From JANYBV01 sp043763155 (GTDB lineage: Bacteria; Pseudomonadota; Alphaproteobacteria; Rickettsiales; SXRF01): a DNA stretch of 22,810 nt. A model generated the notes under the pieces. It was given only the letters and a program-made list of their open reading frames with translations, was not told where the DNA came from and made no database searches. The stretch spans positions 1-22,810 of the forward strand of contig JAYULW010000057.1 of NCBI GenBank assembly GCA_043763155.1, read 5' to 3'. Position 1 is the stretch's first letter, and each line of letters opens with the position of its first letter. Of this stretch, positions 15,319 to 22,173 are shown one piece after another. The translations under genes and the position numbers were made by a program.

Positions 15319-15345
15319 CTGGCCAAAATTCGGGCCGATAGTAGC

Positions 15346-15522
15346 ATGGAAAAGTTAACAGAAATTTTAGCGATGGGCGGGTATGGCGCGTTTGTGTGGC
15401 CGTCTTATGCGCTGGCTTTTTCGGTGATGCTGGCCATGGCATTAGCGTCGCTTTCGAGCCTGCGCAAGGCCAAGGCGCGCCTTCGCGACCTGCAACTCCT
15501 GCCGGACGCAGATGAAACCTAA
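15346..15522 (+). CDS. ccmD: Heme exporter protein CcmD
   Basis: CcmD is the small inner-membrane protein that releases heme-loaded CcmE from the CcmABC complex in cytochrome c maturation. The predicted protein is 58 residues: the hallmark GGYGAFVWPSYALAF at residues 11-25, a single membrane helix, then a basic cytoplasmic tail (LRKAKARLRD). The frame is open upstream, but the ATG at 15346 gives the family length and N-terminus; ATG 15373 is an alternative. No ribosome site is obvious. It overlaps ccmE by 11 bases and opens the plus-strand ccmDEFGHI operon. ccmA, ccmB and ccmC are not in the window. Confidence 0.88.
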   Translation: MEKLTEILAMGGYGAFVWPSYALAFSVMLAMALASLSSLRKAKARLRDLQLLPDADET

Positions 15523-15955
15523 GCATCAGAGGCTGATTTTTATTGTCGCCAGCATGGTTTTTCTGGTTGCGGCGGTGCTGTTCACGCTGCGTGCTTTCCG
15601 CGACAATATCGTGTTTTTTTATAGTCCCGCCGACATTGCCGCCAAGCACCCGCCCGTGGGCCGGGCCATGCGCCTTGGCGGGCTGGTGGAAATGGGCAGC
15701 CTTGTGAAAGGCGATGACCAGCGCATTACGTTTGCGGTGACGGACGGCACGGAAAAAATTGAGGTGGATTACCAGGGTATGGTTCCCAACCTGTTCCGTG
15801 AGGGGCAAGGCGTGGTGGCGCAAGGGGCGATGACGGACGAAACGCATTTTCACGCCACGCAAATATTGGCCAAGCATGACGAGACCTACATGCCGCGTGA
15901 GGTGGTGGATGCGCTGAAAAAGAGCGGGCGCTGGAAGGGTGACGCAACGCCATGA
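15512..15955 (+). CDS. ccmE: Heme chaperone CcmE
   Basis: CcmE covalently holds heme in the periplasm and hands it to the CcmF/CcmH lyase. The 147-residue protein has an N-terminal membrane anchor (about residues 8-27) and an OB-fold domain with VGRAMRLGGLVEMGS. The heme-binding His122 lies in LAKHDETYMP, with Tyr126 giving the classical HxxxY spacing. Length is typical. Its start lies inside the end of ccmD and its stop overlaps the ccmF start by four bases, so translational coupling is likely throughout the operon. Confidence 0.95.
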   Translation: MKPKHQRLIFIVASMVFLVAAVLFTLRAFRDNIVFFYSPADIAAKHPPVGRAMRLGGLVEMGSLVKGDDQRITFAVTDGTEKIEVDYQGMVPNLFREGQGVVAQGAMTDETHFHATQILAKHDETYMPREVVDALKKSGRWKGDATP

Positions 15956-17835
15956 TGCCGGAATTCGGGCTTTGTTTTTTGATTATGGCGATGCTGGCCG
16001 CGCTGGTGCAGGCGGCGTATGTGCTGCCGTTTGCGCGGCGGTTTGTGCTGCCGTGCCTTGATTCGGCGTCGTGGGTGCAGGCGCTTTGCATCACACTCGC
16101 ATTCGCTATTTTAGTGCATTTGCGGCTGGATTCGGATTTCAGCGTGATGAATGTGGTACAGCATTCCAACCTGAATTTACCGACGCTGTATAAGATTGTG
16201 GGCACATGGGGCAACCATGAAGGCTCGATGCTTTTATGGGTGCTGGTGCTGGCGGTGTTTGGGGCATGCGTGGCCATGCGGCCCCTGCCCTCGGCCCCTG
16301 AATTGCGGCCGCTGGTGGTTTCCGTGCAGGCGTTGCTTTCGGTGGGGGTGCTGCTGTTTATTGTGTTTACGTCCAACCCGTTTGAGCGGGTGTTTCCGCC
16401 GATGGTGGAGGGTGAAGCGCTGAACCCGCTGCTGCAAGACATGGCGCTGGCGATGCACCCTCCCCTGCTTTATCTGGGTTATGTGGGTTTTTCCATTGTG
16501 TTTTCGTTTGCGGCGGCAGCACTCCTGCTGGGCAAAATGGATGATGGCTGGGCAAAGGCGGTGCATCCGTGGATTATGGTGTCGTGGAGTTTCCTGACGC
16601 TGGGCATTGGGCTGGGTAGCTGGTGGGCGTACCGCGTTTTGGGCTGGGGCGGGTTCTGGTTTTGGGACCCGGTGGAAAATGCGTCGCTGCTGCCGTGGCT
16701 TTCGGGCACGGCGCTGCTGCATTCCAACGTGGTGCTGAAAAAACGGGGGATGCTGAAGGCGTGGGTGTTGCTGCTTTCCATCGTTACGTTTGGGCTTAGT
16801 TTGCTGGGCACGTTTTTGGTGCGTTCGGGGCTGCTTATTTCGGTGCATAGTTTTGCGAGCGATCCGGCGCGGGGCACGTTTATCCTTATCTATATTATTG
16901 CGGCGCTGGGCGGTGCGTTGCTGCTGTATGCGCTCCGGGCGCACCGCATTGTGCCGGATACGCGCGACGGCATGGTGCCGCTTTCACGCGAGGGCATGAT
17001 CGTGATCAACAATATGTTCCTGCTTACGGCGTGTGCTTCGGTGCTGCTTGGCACGGCGTACCCGATCATTATTGAATGGATGGATGGCAGCAAGCTTACG
17101 GTTGGGCCGCCCTATTATAATCTTACGTTCCTGCCCTTGATTGCGGTGCCGCTGGTATTTGCGGGGCTTACGCCGTTTATGCCGTGGCAGCGGGCGGAAT
17201 TGCGCAAAGTGTTGCGGCAGGCCCGCCCCGCTGGGCTTGCAGCGATTGCGGCGTTTGCGCTGGTGCTGGGGGCCGAAATGCCACAGGCATTGCTGGGGGC
17301 AACCGGGCTGGGGTTGAGCGCGTTTTTGTTTGTGTGCAGTGTGCAGTGGTTGCGGGCGGCAGGCGGGCGCAGCCAGGCGTGGCCGGTGTTTTTGGGGCAT
17401 TTTGGCGCGGCGTTGATTGTGGCCGGGGTGACGGGGGCGTCGCTGTGGATGCAGGAAGCGGAGCTGCCAATGCGTAAAGGCCAGCAGGTGAAAATTGCGG
17501 GGTATACGCTTACCTATACGGATGAAAAAACATTGCGGGAACCGCATTACCACGGGCGGGCGGTGGTGTTTTCGGTGGTGGACGCCCACGCGCAGGCGCT
17601 TACCACGCTTACGCCGGAGTACCGGATTTATGATATTCGCCAGACGGCTACGAGTGTTGCAGACATACGCAGCACGCCATGGTATGATTTATACGCAGTG
17701 ATCGGTGAAAGTTCGGCAGACGGGCAAACCACGGCGGTGCGCATTTACTTCAGGCCCATGATGTGCTTATTCTGGGCCGGTTTTTTAGTGATGGCGGGCG
17801 GCGGCCTTGCCAGGATTTTGCGGAGGGGGACATGA
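15952..17835 (+). CDS. ccmF: Cytochrome c heme lyase subunit CcmF
   Basis: CcmF is the multi-pass inner-membrane core of the system I heme lyase that attaches heme to apocytochrome c. The 627 residues contain many membrane helices. The WWD domain is WGGFWFWDP (232-240) followed by ENASLLPWL. The four conserved histidines have visible counterparts: His169 (MHPPLLYLGYVG), His257 (LLHSNVV), His299 (SVHSFASDP) and His483 (GHFGAAL). HEGSMLLW near residue 89 is also typical. Two adjacent ATGs (15952 and 15955) could start it; the first overlaps the ccmE stop as ATGA. Slightly shorter than the E. coli protein, otherwise canonical. Confidence 0.96.
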   Translation: MMPEFGLCFLIMAMLAALVQAAYVLPFARRFVLPCLDSASWVQALCITLAFAILVHLRLDSDFSVMNVVQHSNLNLPTLYKIVGTWGNHEGSMLLWVLVLAVFGACVAMRPLPSAPELRPLVVSVQALLSVGVLLFIVFTSNPFERVFPPMVEGEALNPLLQDMALAMHPPLLYLGYVGFSIVFSFAAAALLLGKMDDGWAKAVHPWIMVSWSFLTLGIGLGSWWAYRVLGWGGFWFWDPVENASLLPWLSGTALLHSNVVLKKRGMLKAWVLLLSIVTFGLSLLGTFLVRSGLLISVHSFASDPARGTFILIYIIAALGGALLLYALRAHRIVPDTRDGMVPLSREGMIVINNMFLLTACASVLLGTAYPIIIEWMDGSKLTVGPPYYNLTFLPLIAVPLVFAGLTPFMPWQRAELRKVLRQARPAGLAAIAAFALVLGAEMPQALLGATGLGLSAFLFVCSVQWLRAAGGRSQAWPVFLGHFGAALIVAGVTGASLWMQEAELPMRKGQQVKIAGYTLTYTDEKTLREPHYHGRAVVFSVVDAHAQALTTLTPEYRIYDIRQTATSVADIRSTPWYDLYAVIGESSADGQTTAVRIYFRPMMCLFWAGFLVMAGGGLARILRRGT

Positions 17836-18437
17836 ACCAGATCCAATTTTTGCGGCTTTTGCCCTTGCTCATCGTGCTTGCCATTTCGGCGTTGCTCGCC
17901 ACGGGATTGCTAAATACCCACATCACTCGCGGGGCAATGATCAATAAGATCATTCCCGCTTTCAATATTGACCTTGTGGCCACGCCGCAAATCAAGATGA
18001 CGCAGGAAACCTGGAAGGGCCAGGTGGCGATTATCAATATTTTTGCCTCATGGTGCAAACCCTGCCAGCAGGAACACGCAACGCTTATGCGCCTTGCGCA
18101 GACGGGCAAGGCGAATGTGTATGGCATTGCATGGCGCGACACAGCGCCCAATATCGTGAAATACCTGAACGCGCTGGGCAACCCCTACCAGCAGGTGGGC
18201 AACGATGAGTTTGGCCGCAGCACCATTCCATTTGCGCTTACTGGCGTACCGGAAACGCTGGTGGTAGACCGCGACGGCAAGGTGTATTACCACTATGTTT
18301 CGGCGCTTACCGATGATGAGGTAAATAAAAACATCATCCCGCTTATTGACCGCCTGAACACCACGCATCTTTCCAACAACACGCCGCGCCTGGCGATTGG
18401 TAAAGCCAAAGCCGCCAGCAATGCTGCGGCACGCTAG
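17832..18437 (+). CDS. ccmG: Thiol:disulfide interchange protein CcmG/DsbE
   Basis: CcmG is a membrane-anchored periplasmic thioredoxin that keeps the CXXCH cysteines of apocytochrome c reduced for heme attachment. With the ATG at 17832 the protein is 201 residues. It has a membrane helix at about 8-28, then a thioredoxin fold with FASWCKPC (redox Cys75 and Cys78), a central GIAWRDT insert typical of DsbE and cis-proline TGVPETLVVD. The start overlaps the ccmF stop as ATGA and is preceded by GGAGGGGG, a strong ribosome site; the in-frame upstream extension is not needed. A 25-residue Ala/Lys-rich end follows the thioredoxin domain and overlaps ccmH by 17 bases. Confidence 0.94.
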   Translation: MNQIQFLRLLPLLIVLAISALLATGLLNTHITRGAMINKIIPAFNIDLVATPQIKMTQETWKGQVAIINIFASWCKPCQQEHATLMRLAQTGKANVYGIAWRDTAPNIVKYLNALGNPYQQVGNDEFGRSTIPFALTGVPETLVVDRDGKVYYHYVSALTDDEVNKNIIPLIDRLNTTHLSNNTPRLAIGKAKAASNAAAR

Positions 18438-18813
18438 GTTTGCGCTGCTGGGGGCGTGCTTTGTCGCAGGCCCCGCCTTTGCATTATCGCTGGAAGCTCC
18501 TTTGAGCGATGCGGCCACGGAGGCGCGCGCGAAGACGCTTTTTCATGAGATTCGCTGTGTGGTGTGCCAGGGAGAATCCATTGCCGATTCCCCGGCGGAT
18601 GTGGCAAGCGCTTTGCGGCGCGATGTGCGCGAGCGCCTGAGCGCGGGCGTGAATGAAGAAGCAATTAAGGCGGAGCTGGTTTCGCAATATGGCGACAGCG
18701 TATTGATGCGCCCGCCGGTGAATGGCACTACGGGGCTGCTGTGGGCGGGGCCGCTGCTGGTGCTGGCGGCTGGGTTGCTGTTTGCGCGGCGTTATTTCAG
18801 GCAGGCGCGCTGA
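18421..18813 (+). CDS. ccmH: Cytochrome c maturation protein CcmH
   Basis: CcmH is a membrane-anchored periplasmic oxidoreductase working with CcmG and CcmF. The 130-residue form begins with a signal peptide (hydrophobic to about residue 21, ending PAFA). It then has the active-site motif RCVVCQ with GESIADS, a helical domain, MRPPVNGTTGLLW and a C-terminal membrane helix with a basic end. This is the short CcmH (CycL) form with no fused TPR domain; the TPR part is the next gene. The ATG at 18421 is preferred over an in-frame TTG at 18397 because it begins at the signal peptide. Confidence 0.93.
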   Translation: MLRHARFALLGACFVAGPAFALSLEAPLSDAATEARAKTLFHEIRCVVCQGESIADSPADVASALRRDVRERLSAGVNEEAIKAELVSQYGDSVLMRPPVNGTTGLLWAGPLLVLAAGLLFARRYFRQAR

Positions 18814-19442
18814 TGCTGTATGCTGGTTTTTGCATTATTGGGCTGGTGGCGCTGGCGATTATACTTGCGCCGCTTTTGCGGGCGGAATCATTGACGAAAA
18901 AACAGCGCGGCATTGTTGCGGCTGTTGTTGCGGTGGGGTTTTTTGTAAGTTTATTTGCGGTGTATGCGGCTGTGGGAGCGCCGGAGGTGGTGGCTTTAAG
19001 CGCGGAGCGCGAAGTGACGATGGCGCAGGTGCGCCATGATATTAATTTGTATTCGGTGCGCGTGAGGGACAATCCCGCCGACGCGGAAGCGTGGCTGGCG
19101 CTGGGTGCGAATTTTTTGCAGACGGGGCAGACGGCTGCTGCGGTGAATGCGTACAGGCAGGCGGTGAAGCTTACGAAGGGCGACCCGAAGGTGATACTGG
19201 TGTATGTGCAGGCGCAGGTGACGGATGCGAACGGCAATGTGAGCGATGAAGCCGCCAAGGGGCTGGAGATGGTGCTGATGCAGGACCCGAAAAACCCGGA
19301 GGCGCGCTACCTGACGGCGGTGCGTAAATTACAGCAGGGCAAGAATGCAGAGGCGATGAAGATGATGCGCGAATTGTATCATTCGCTGCCGGAAGGCGCG
19401 CCACTCAAAGACCTGATTGACCGCCAGATCGGCAATAAATAA
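18813..19442 (+). CDS. ccmI: c-type cytochrome biogenesis protein CcmI
   Basis: CcmI (CycH) presents apocytochrome c to the heme lyase. The 209-residue protein starts with a membrane helix (YAGFCIIGLVALAIILAPLL), a short loop with KKQRG, a second helix at about 32-52 and then a periplasmic TPR domain (NPADAEAWLALGANFLQTG, AVNAYRQAVKL, NPEARYLTAVRKLQQGKNAEA). The ATG at 18813 shares one base with the ccmH stop (TGATG), supporting this start over the longer frame. It is the last gene of the operon and ends 15 bases from the end of pheA on the other strand. It is shorter than many CcmI proteins, probably with one TPR domain only. Confidence 0.9.
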   Translation: MLYAGFCIIGLVALAIILAPLLRAESLTKKQRGIVAAVVAVGFFVSLFAVYAAVGAPEVVALSAEREVTMAQVRHDINLYSVRVRDNPADAEAWLALGANFLQTGQTAAAVNAYRQAVKLTKGDPKVILVYVQAQVTDANGNVSDEAAKGLEMVLMQDPKNPEARYLTAVRKLQQGKNAEAMKMMRELYHSLPEGAPLKDLIDRQIGNK

Positions 19443-19469
19443 TTAGTCGAAATCCAATTAGTCAAAGCG
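19441..19469. repeat. 15-bp imperfect tandem duplication at the pheA 3' end
   Basis: AATTAGTCGAAATCC is followed by AATTAGTCAAAGCGC. The first ten or eleven bases of the two units agree except at one position. On the minus strand this repeats the PheA ending Phe-Asp-stop in the same frame, leaving a second in-frame TAA 15 bases downstream. It also touches the ccmI stop codon. Confidence 0.55.
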
Positions 19470-20357
19470 CTGGGGGTCTGCGGCGTATACGCCCAGTACC
19501 GTGACCTTTTTGCAGAAGAAGCCGAGTTCTTCGAGGGCTTGCTGCACGTTTTTGTCGCGCGGGTGGCCCTCAAACGTGAGGAAGAACTGCGCGGCGTCGC
19601 GCGCGGTGCCACCGGGGATGTAGCTTTCCAGCTTCAGGATGTTTACGCCGTTGGTTGCGAAACCGCCGAGGGATTTATACAAGGCGGCGGGAATGTTGCG
19701 GATGGCAAACAGCAGCGTGGTCAGGATGCGGCCCGCGTCCGGCTCCGGGTCTGTGGGGGTGCGGGAGATGATGATGAACACGGTGGTGTTGGTGTCGGAA
19801 TCCTGCATGTGTTCGCGTAAAGTCGTTAGGCCGTAGAGTTCGCCCGCGAGTGGCGAGGCAATGGCAGCCTTGGTGGGGTCGTTCCATTTCGCCACGTCTT
19901 CGGCGGCGGCGGCGGTGTTTGAATAGGGGTGCGATTGCAGGCCCATTTCGCGCAGATGTTCGCGGCACTGGAGCAAGCCCTGCGGGTGGGAGTATACATC
20001 TTTAATGGTGGCAAGCGTTGCGCCTTTGGGGGCCAGCAGGCAGTGCTCGATGGCCTGAAAATATTCGCCCACGATGTGCAGGTTGGTGCGGGGGAGCAGG
20101 TTGTGAATTTCGGCCACGCGCCCGGCTTGGGAATTTTCGATCGGAATCATGCCCAAAGACGCGCTGCCATTGGCTACGGCCTCGAACACATCTTCGAACG
20201 AAGGGCACGGCAGGGTGTGCATATAGGGGTTTGACTGGCGGCACGCCAAATCGGCGTTCGCTCCGGCAACCCCCATGAATGCAATGGTATTTTCTGCGTC
20301 GGGGTTGGTATTTCCGGGGGCGATTTTGGCACTATTATTCATGGTGGGGCTGGACAT
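19458..20357 (-). CDS. pheA: Prephenate dehydratase
   Basis: This monofunctional enzyme converts prephenate to phenylpyruvate in phenylalanine synthesis. The 299-residue protein has the periplasmic-binding-like catalytic region (FMGVAGANADLA; LGMIPIENSQAGRVAEIHNLL, residues 68-88; YSHPQGLLQC; AIASPLAGELYGL). A C-terminal ACT domain (about 210-290) has LKLESYIPGG, the alphaproteobacterial form of the ESRP phenylalanine-sensing motif, and FEGHPRD. The usual N-x-TRF motif reads NTTVF (residues 190-194), so the arginine is replaced by valine. There is no chorismate mutase domain. The N-terminus is uncertain: Met1 or Met6. It is head to head with aroG, 54 bases apart, and feedback inhibition by phenylalanine is expected from the ACT domain. 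Confidence 0.93.
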   Translation of the reverse strand: MSSPTMNNSAKIAPGNTNPDAENTIAFMGVAGANADLACRQSNPYMHTLPCPSFEDVFEAVANGSASLGMIPIENSQAGRVAEIHNLLPRTNLHIVGEYFQAIEHCLLAPKGATLATIKDVYSHPQGLLQCREHLREMGLQSHPYSNTAAAAEDVAKWNDPTKAAIASPLAGELYGLTTLREHMQDSDTNTTVFIIISRTPTDPEPDAGRILTTLLFAIRNIPAALYKSLGGFATNGVNILKLESYIPGGTARDAAQFFLTFEGHPRDKNVQQALEELGFFCKKVTVLGVYAADPQRFD

Positions 20358-20361
20358 CTGT

Positions 20362-20367
20362 TATAAT
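20362..20367 (+). promoter_or_regulatory. Consensus -10 in the pheA-aroG gap
   Basis: TATAAT at 20362-20367 is a perfect -10 for the plus strand, with no good -35. The predicted start would leave a leader of about 38 bases for aroG. It lies inside GTTATAATTAAC, whose ends are inverted repeats (GTTA/TAAC), so a divergent or repressed promoter is possible. Confidence 0.4.
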
Positions 20368-20411
20368 TAACCTTACATAAGAACCTCTTCACATATCACG
20401 TTTTATCTGGA

Positions 20412-21773
20412 ATGCAAATGCAGAGCAAAGAATGGAGCCTCGATAGCTGGCGGGAACTGCCGATTAAACAGCAGCCGCAATACCCCGACAGCGCCAAGCT
20501 GGCTGAGGTTGAGCGCTCGTTACGGAGCTTGCCCCCCCTCGCCTCGCCGGGTGAAAGCCGCGCGCTGAAGCGCGAGCTGGCCGATGCGGCGTTGGGCAAG
20601 GCGTTTTTGCTGCAGGGCGGCGACTGCGCCGAGAGCTTCGCGGAGTTTAACGAGGATAATTTACGCAACTTCTTCCGTGTGTTGCTGCAAATGACCATGG
20701 CGCTGATGTATGGCGCGAGCTGCCCGGTGGTGAAGGTTGGCCGTATTGCGGGCCAGTTTGCCAAGCCGCGTTCGGAAAATAATGAGAAAATCGGCGGCAT
20801 TGAGCTGCCTGCGTATCGCGGCGATATGGTGAACGGCATGGATTTCGATGCTGAAAACCGTATTCCCGACCCGGAACGTTTGCTGCGCGTGTATTATCAG
20901 GGTGCGGCGACGCTCAACTTCCTGCGCACTTTGGCGCGGGGCGGGTATTCGTCGTTGAAGCAGATCAACCGCTGGAATGCGGAATTTTTGGAATCCTCCA
21001 CACAGGCGAAGCGCTTTGGCGAGCTGATCCAGCGCATCAATGAATGCATCGGCTTCATTCAGGCGTGCCGCTTGCCGCTGGATGAGGTGGAAGAATTTTC
21101 GGAAGCCAGTTTCTTCACCTCGCACGAGGCGTTGTTGCTGGGGTATGAGGCGTCCCTCACCCGTTTGGATGAGACGGACGGGAAATATTATGCGGCATCG
21201 GCCCATATGCTCTGGATTGGCGACCGCACGCGCTCGCCCGATGAGGCGCATGTGGAGTTTTTACGCGGGGTTGCAAACCCGATTGCGTTTAAGGTTGGGC
21301 CATCCATGACCGCCGATGGGTTGTTGAAACTCATTGATATCCTGAACCCGGAAAACGAGCCGGGCCGCCTGACGCTGATTGCGCGCATGGGCAGCACCAA
21401 GATCGGCGAAATGCTGCCGCCACTGATTCGCGCGGTGCGTGACGCGGGCAAAATCGTGGTGTGGTCGTGCGATCCGATGCATGGCAACACCATCAAGTCG
21501 CCCAACGGGTATAAGACGCGCAAATTCACCGATATTCTTTCGGAAGTGCGCCAGTTCTTCGCCATTCACAAGGCCGAGGGCACGTTTGCGGGCGGGGTGC
21601 ATTTTGAGATGACGGGGCAGGATGTTACCGAGTGCCTCGGCGGTGCGCAGGCGATTTCGGAAATCAACCTGAGTGACCGCTACCACACGCATTGCGACCC
21701 GCGGTTGAACGGTTCGCAGGCATTGGAGCTTGCGTTCCTGATCGCTGAAACGCTCAAGAAACAAAAATCCTAA
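20412..21773 (+). CDS. aroG: 3-deoxy-7-phosphoheptulonate (DAHP) synthase, class II
   Basis: This enzyme condenses phosphoenolpyruvate and erythrose-4-phosphate, the entry step of the shikimate pathway. The 453 residues match the plant/Mycobacterium class II type: WSLDSWRELPIKQQPQYPD at the N-terminus, metal ligand Cys72 in LQGGDCAESF, VVKVGRIAGQFAKPRS, the long central helical insert, WIGDRTR, NPIAFKVGPSM, VWSCDPMHGNT, GGVHFEMTG and the C-terminal YHTHCDPRLN. Start could be ATG 20412 or 20418; GGA seven bases before the second favours that one slightly. It is divergent from pheA, forming a small aromatic amino acid locus. Class II enzymes are often feedback-controlled through their N-terminal and insert helices. 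Confidence 0.96.
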   Translation: MQMQSKEWSLDSWRELPIKQQPQYPDSAKLAEVERSLRSLPPLASPGESRALKRELADAALGKAFLLQGGDCAESFAEFNEDNLRNFFRVLLQMTMALMYGASCPVVKVGRIAGQFAKPRSENNEKIGGIELPAYRGDMVNGMDFDAENRIPDPERLLRVYYQGAATLNFLRTLARGGYSSLKQINRWNAEFLESSTQAKRFGELIQRINECIGFIQACRLPLDEVEEFSEASFFTSHEALLLGYEASLTRLDETDGKYYAASAHMLWIGDRTRSPDEAHVEFLRGVANPIAFKVGPSMTADGLLKLIDILNPENEPGRLTLIARMGSTKIGEMLPPLIRAVRDAGKIVVWSCDPMHGNTIKSPNGYKTRKFTDILSEVRQFFAIHKAEGTFAGGVHFEMTGQDVTECLGGAQAISEINLSDRYHTHCDPRLNGSQALELAFLIAETLKKQKS

Positions 21774-21780
21774 CAGCTCG

Positions 21781-21809
21781 TTGACAGCCTGTTTGCCGCC
21801 TTCTATCAT
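21781..21809 (+). promoter_or_regulatory. Strong sigma70-type promoter of gapR
   Basis: A perfect TTGACA (21781-21786) and TATCAT (21804-21809, five of six) are exactly 17 bases apart. This is the best promoter in the window and starts just after aroG ends. The predicted start at about 21816 gives a leader of roughly 38 bases with AGGAG eight bases before the gapR ATG. Confidence 0.8.
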
Positions 21810-21853
21810 GGTCGTCCGAAAAACATTGGCCAAAAAACAGAGGAGATGGTTCC

Positions 21854-22123
21854 ATGGGTAAAAAAGCTGGCGGCGTTGCCGTTGATCAATTGAAGAGCAT
21901 TATTGCACGCGTTGAAAAACTCGAAGAAGAAAAAGGCGGCATTTCCGCTGATATCCGCGACGTATTCGCCGAAGCAAAAGGCAACGGCTTTGACGTAAAG
22001 GCCATTCGCACGATTTTGAAAATGCGCAAAATGGACGCATCTGAGCGCGAAGAACAGGAAACCATCCTGGATGTGTACCTGAACGCGCTGGGCATGCTGC
22101 CGGACTACGAAGAAGCGGCGTAA
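21854..22123 (+). CDS. gapR: GapR/DUF2312 (UPF0335) nucleoid-associated protein
   Basis: This 89-residue DNA-binding protein belongs to the DUF2312 family, whose Caulobacter member GapR binds overtwisted, AT-rich DNA and supports replication and segregation. The coiled-coil N-terminal helix (VDQLKSIIARVEKLEEEKGGI, about 10-30) is followed by the signature ADIRDVFAEAKGNGFDVKAIRTILKMRKMD and EREEQETILDVYLNALGML. AGGAG lies eight bases upstream of the ATG. The gene is monocistronic, with its own near-consensus promoter and intrinsic terminator, as expected of an abundant nucleoid protein. Members of the family are essentially restricted to Alphaproteobacteria and their phages; nothing phage-like surrounds this copy. 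Confidence 0.95.
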   Translation: MGKKAGGVAVDQLKSIIARVEKLEEEKGGISADIRDVFAEAKGNGFDVKAIRTILKMRKMDASEREEQETILDVYLNALGMLPDYEEAA

Positions 22124-22144
22124 GCTTCAACAGGGAATTTGATG

Positions 22145-22171
22145 AAGGGGGCGCTTTGGCGTCCCCTTTTT
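22145..22171 (+). terminator. Intrinsic terminator after gapR
   Basis: A 10-bp stem with one G-T pair (22145-22154 with 22159-22168), a TTTG loop and a run of five T residues lie 22 bases after the gapR stop. The opposing glycosyltransferase gene ends three bases beyond, so it probably serves both directions. Confidence 0.85.
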
Positions 22172-22173
22172 CG

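Noticed and set aside
18397..18420. TTG start adding eight residues to CcmH
   Set aside because: The ATG at 18421 begins directly at the signal peptide and needs no alternative start codon.
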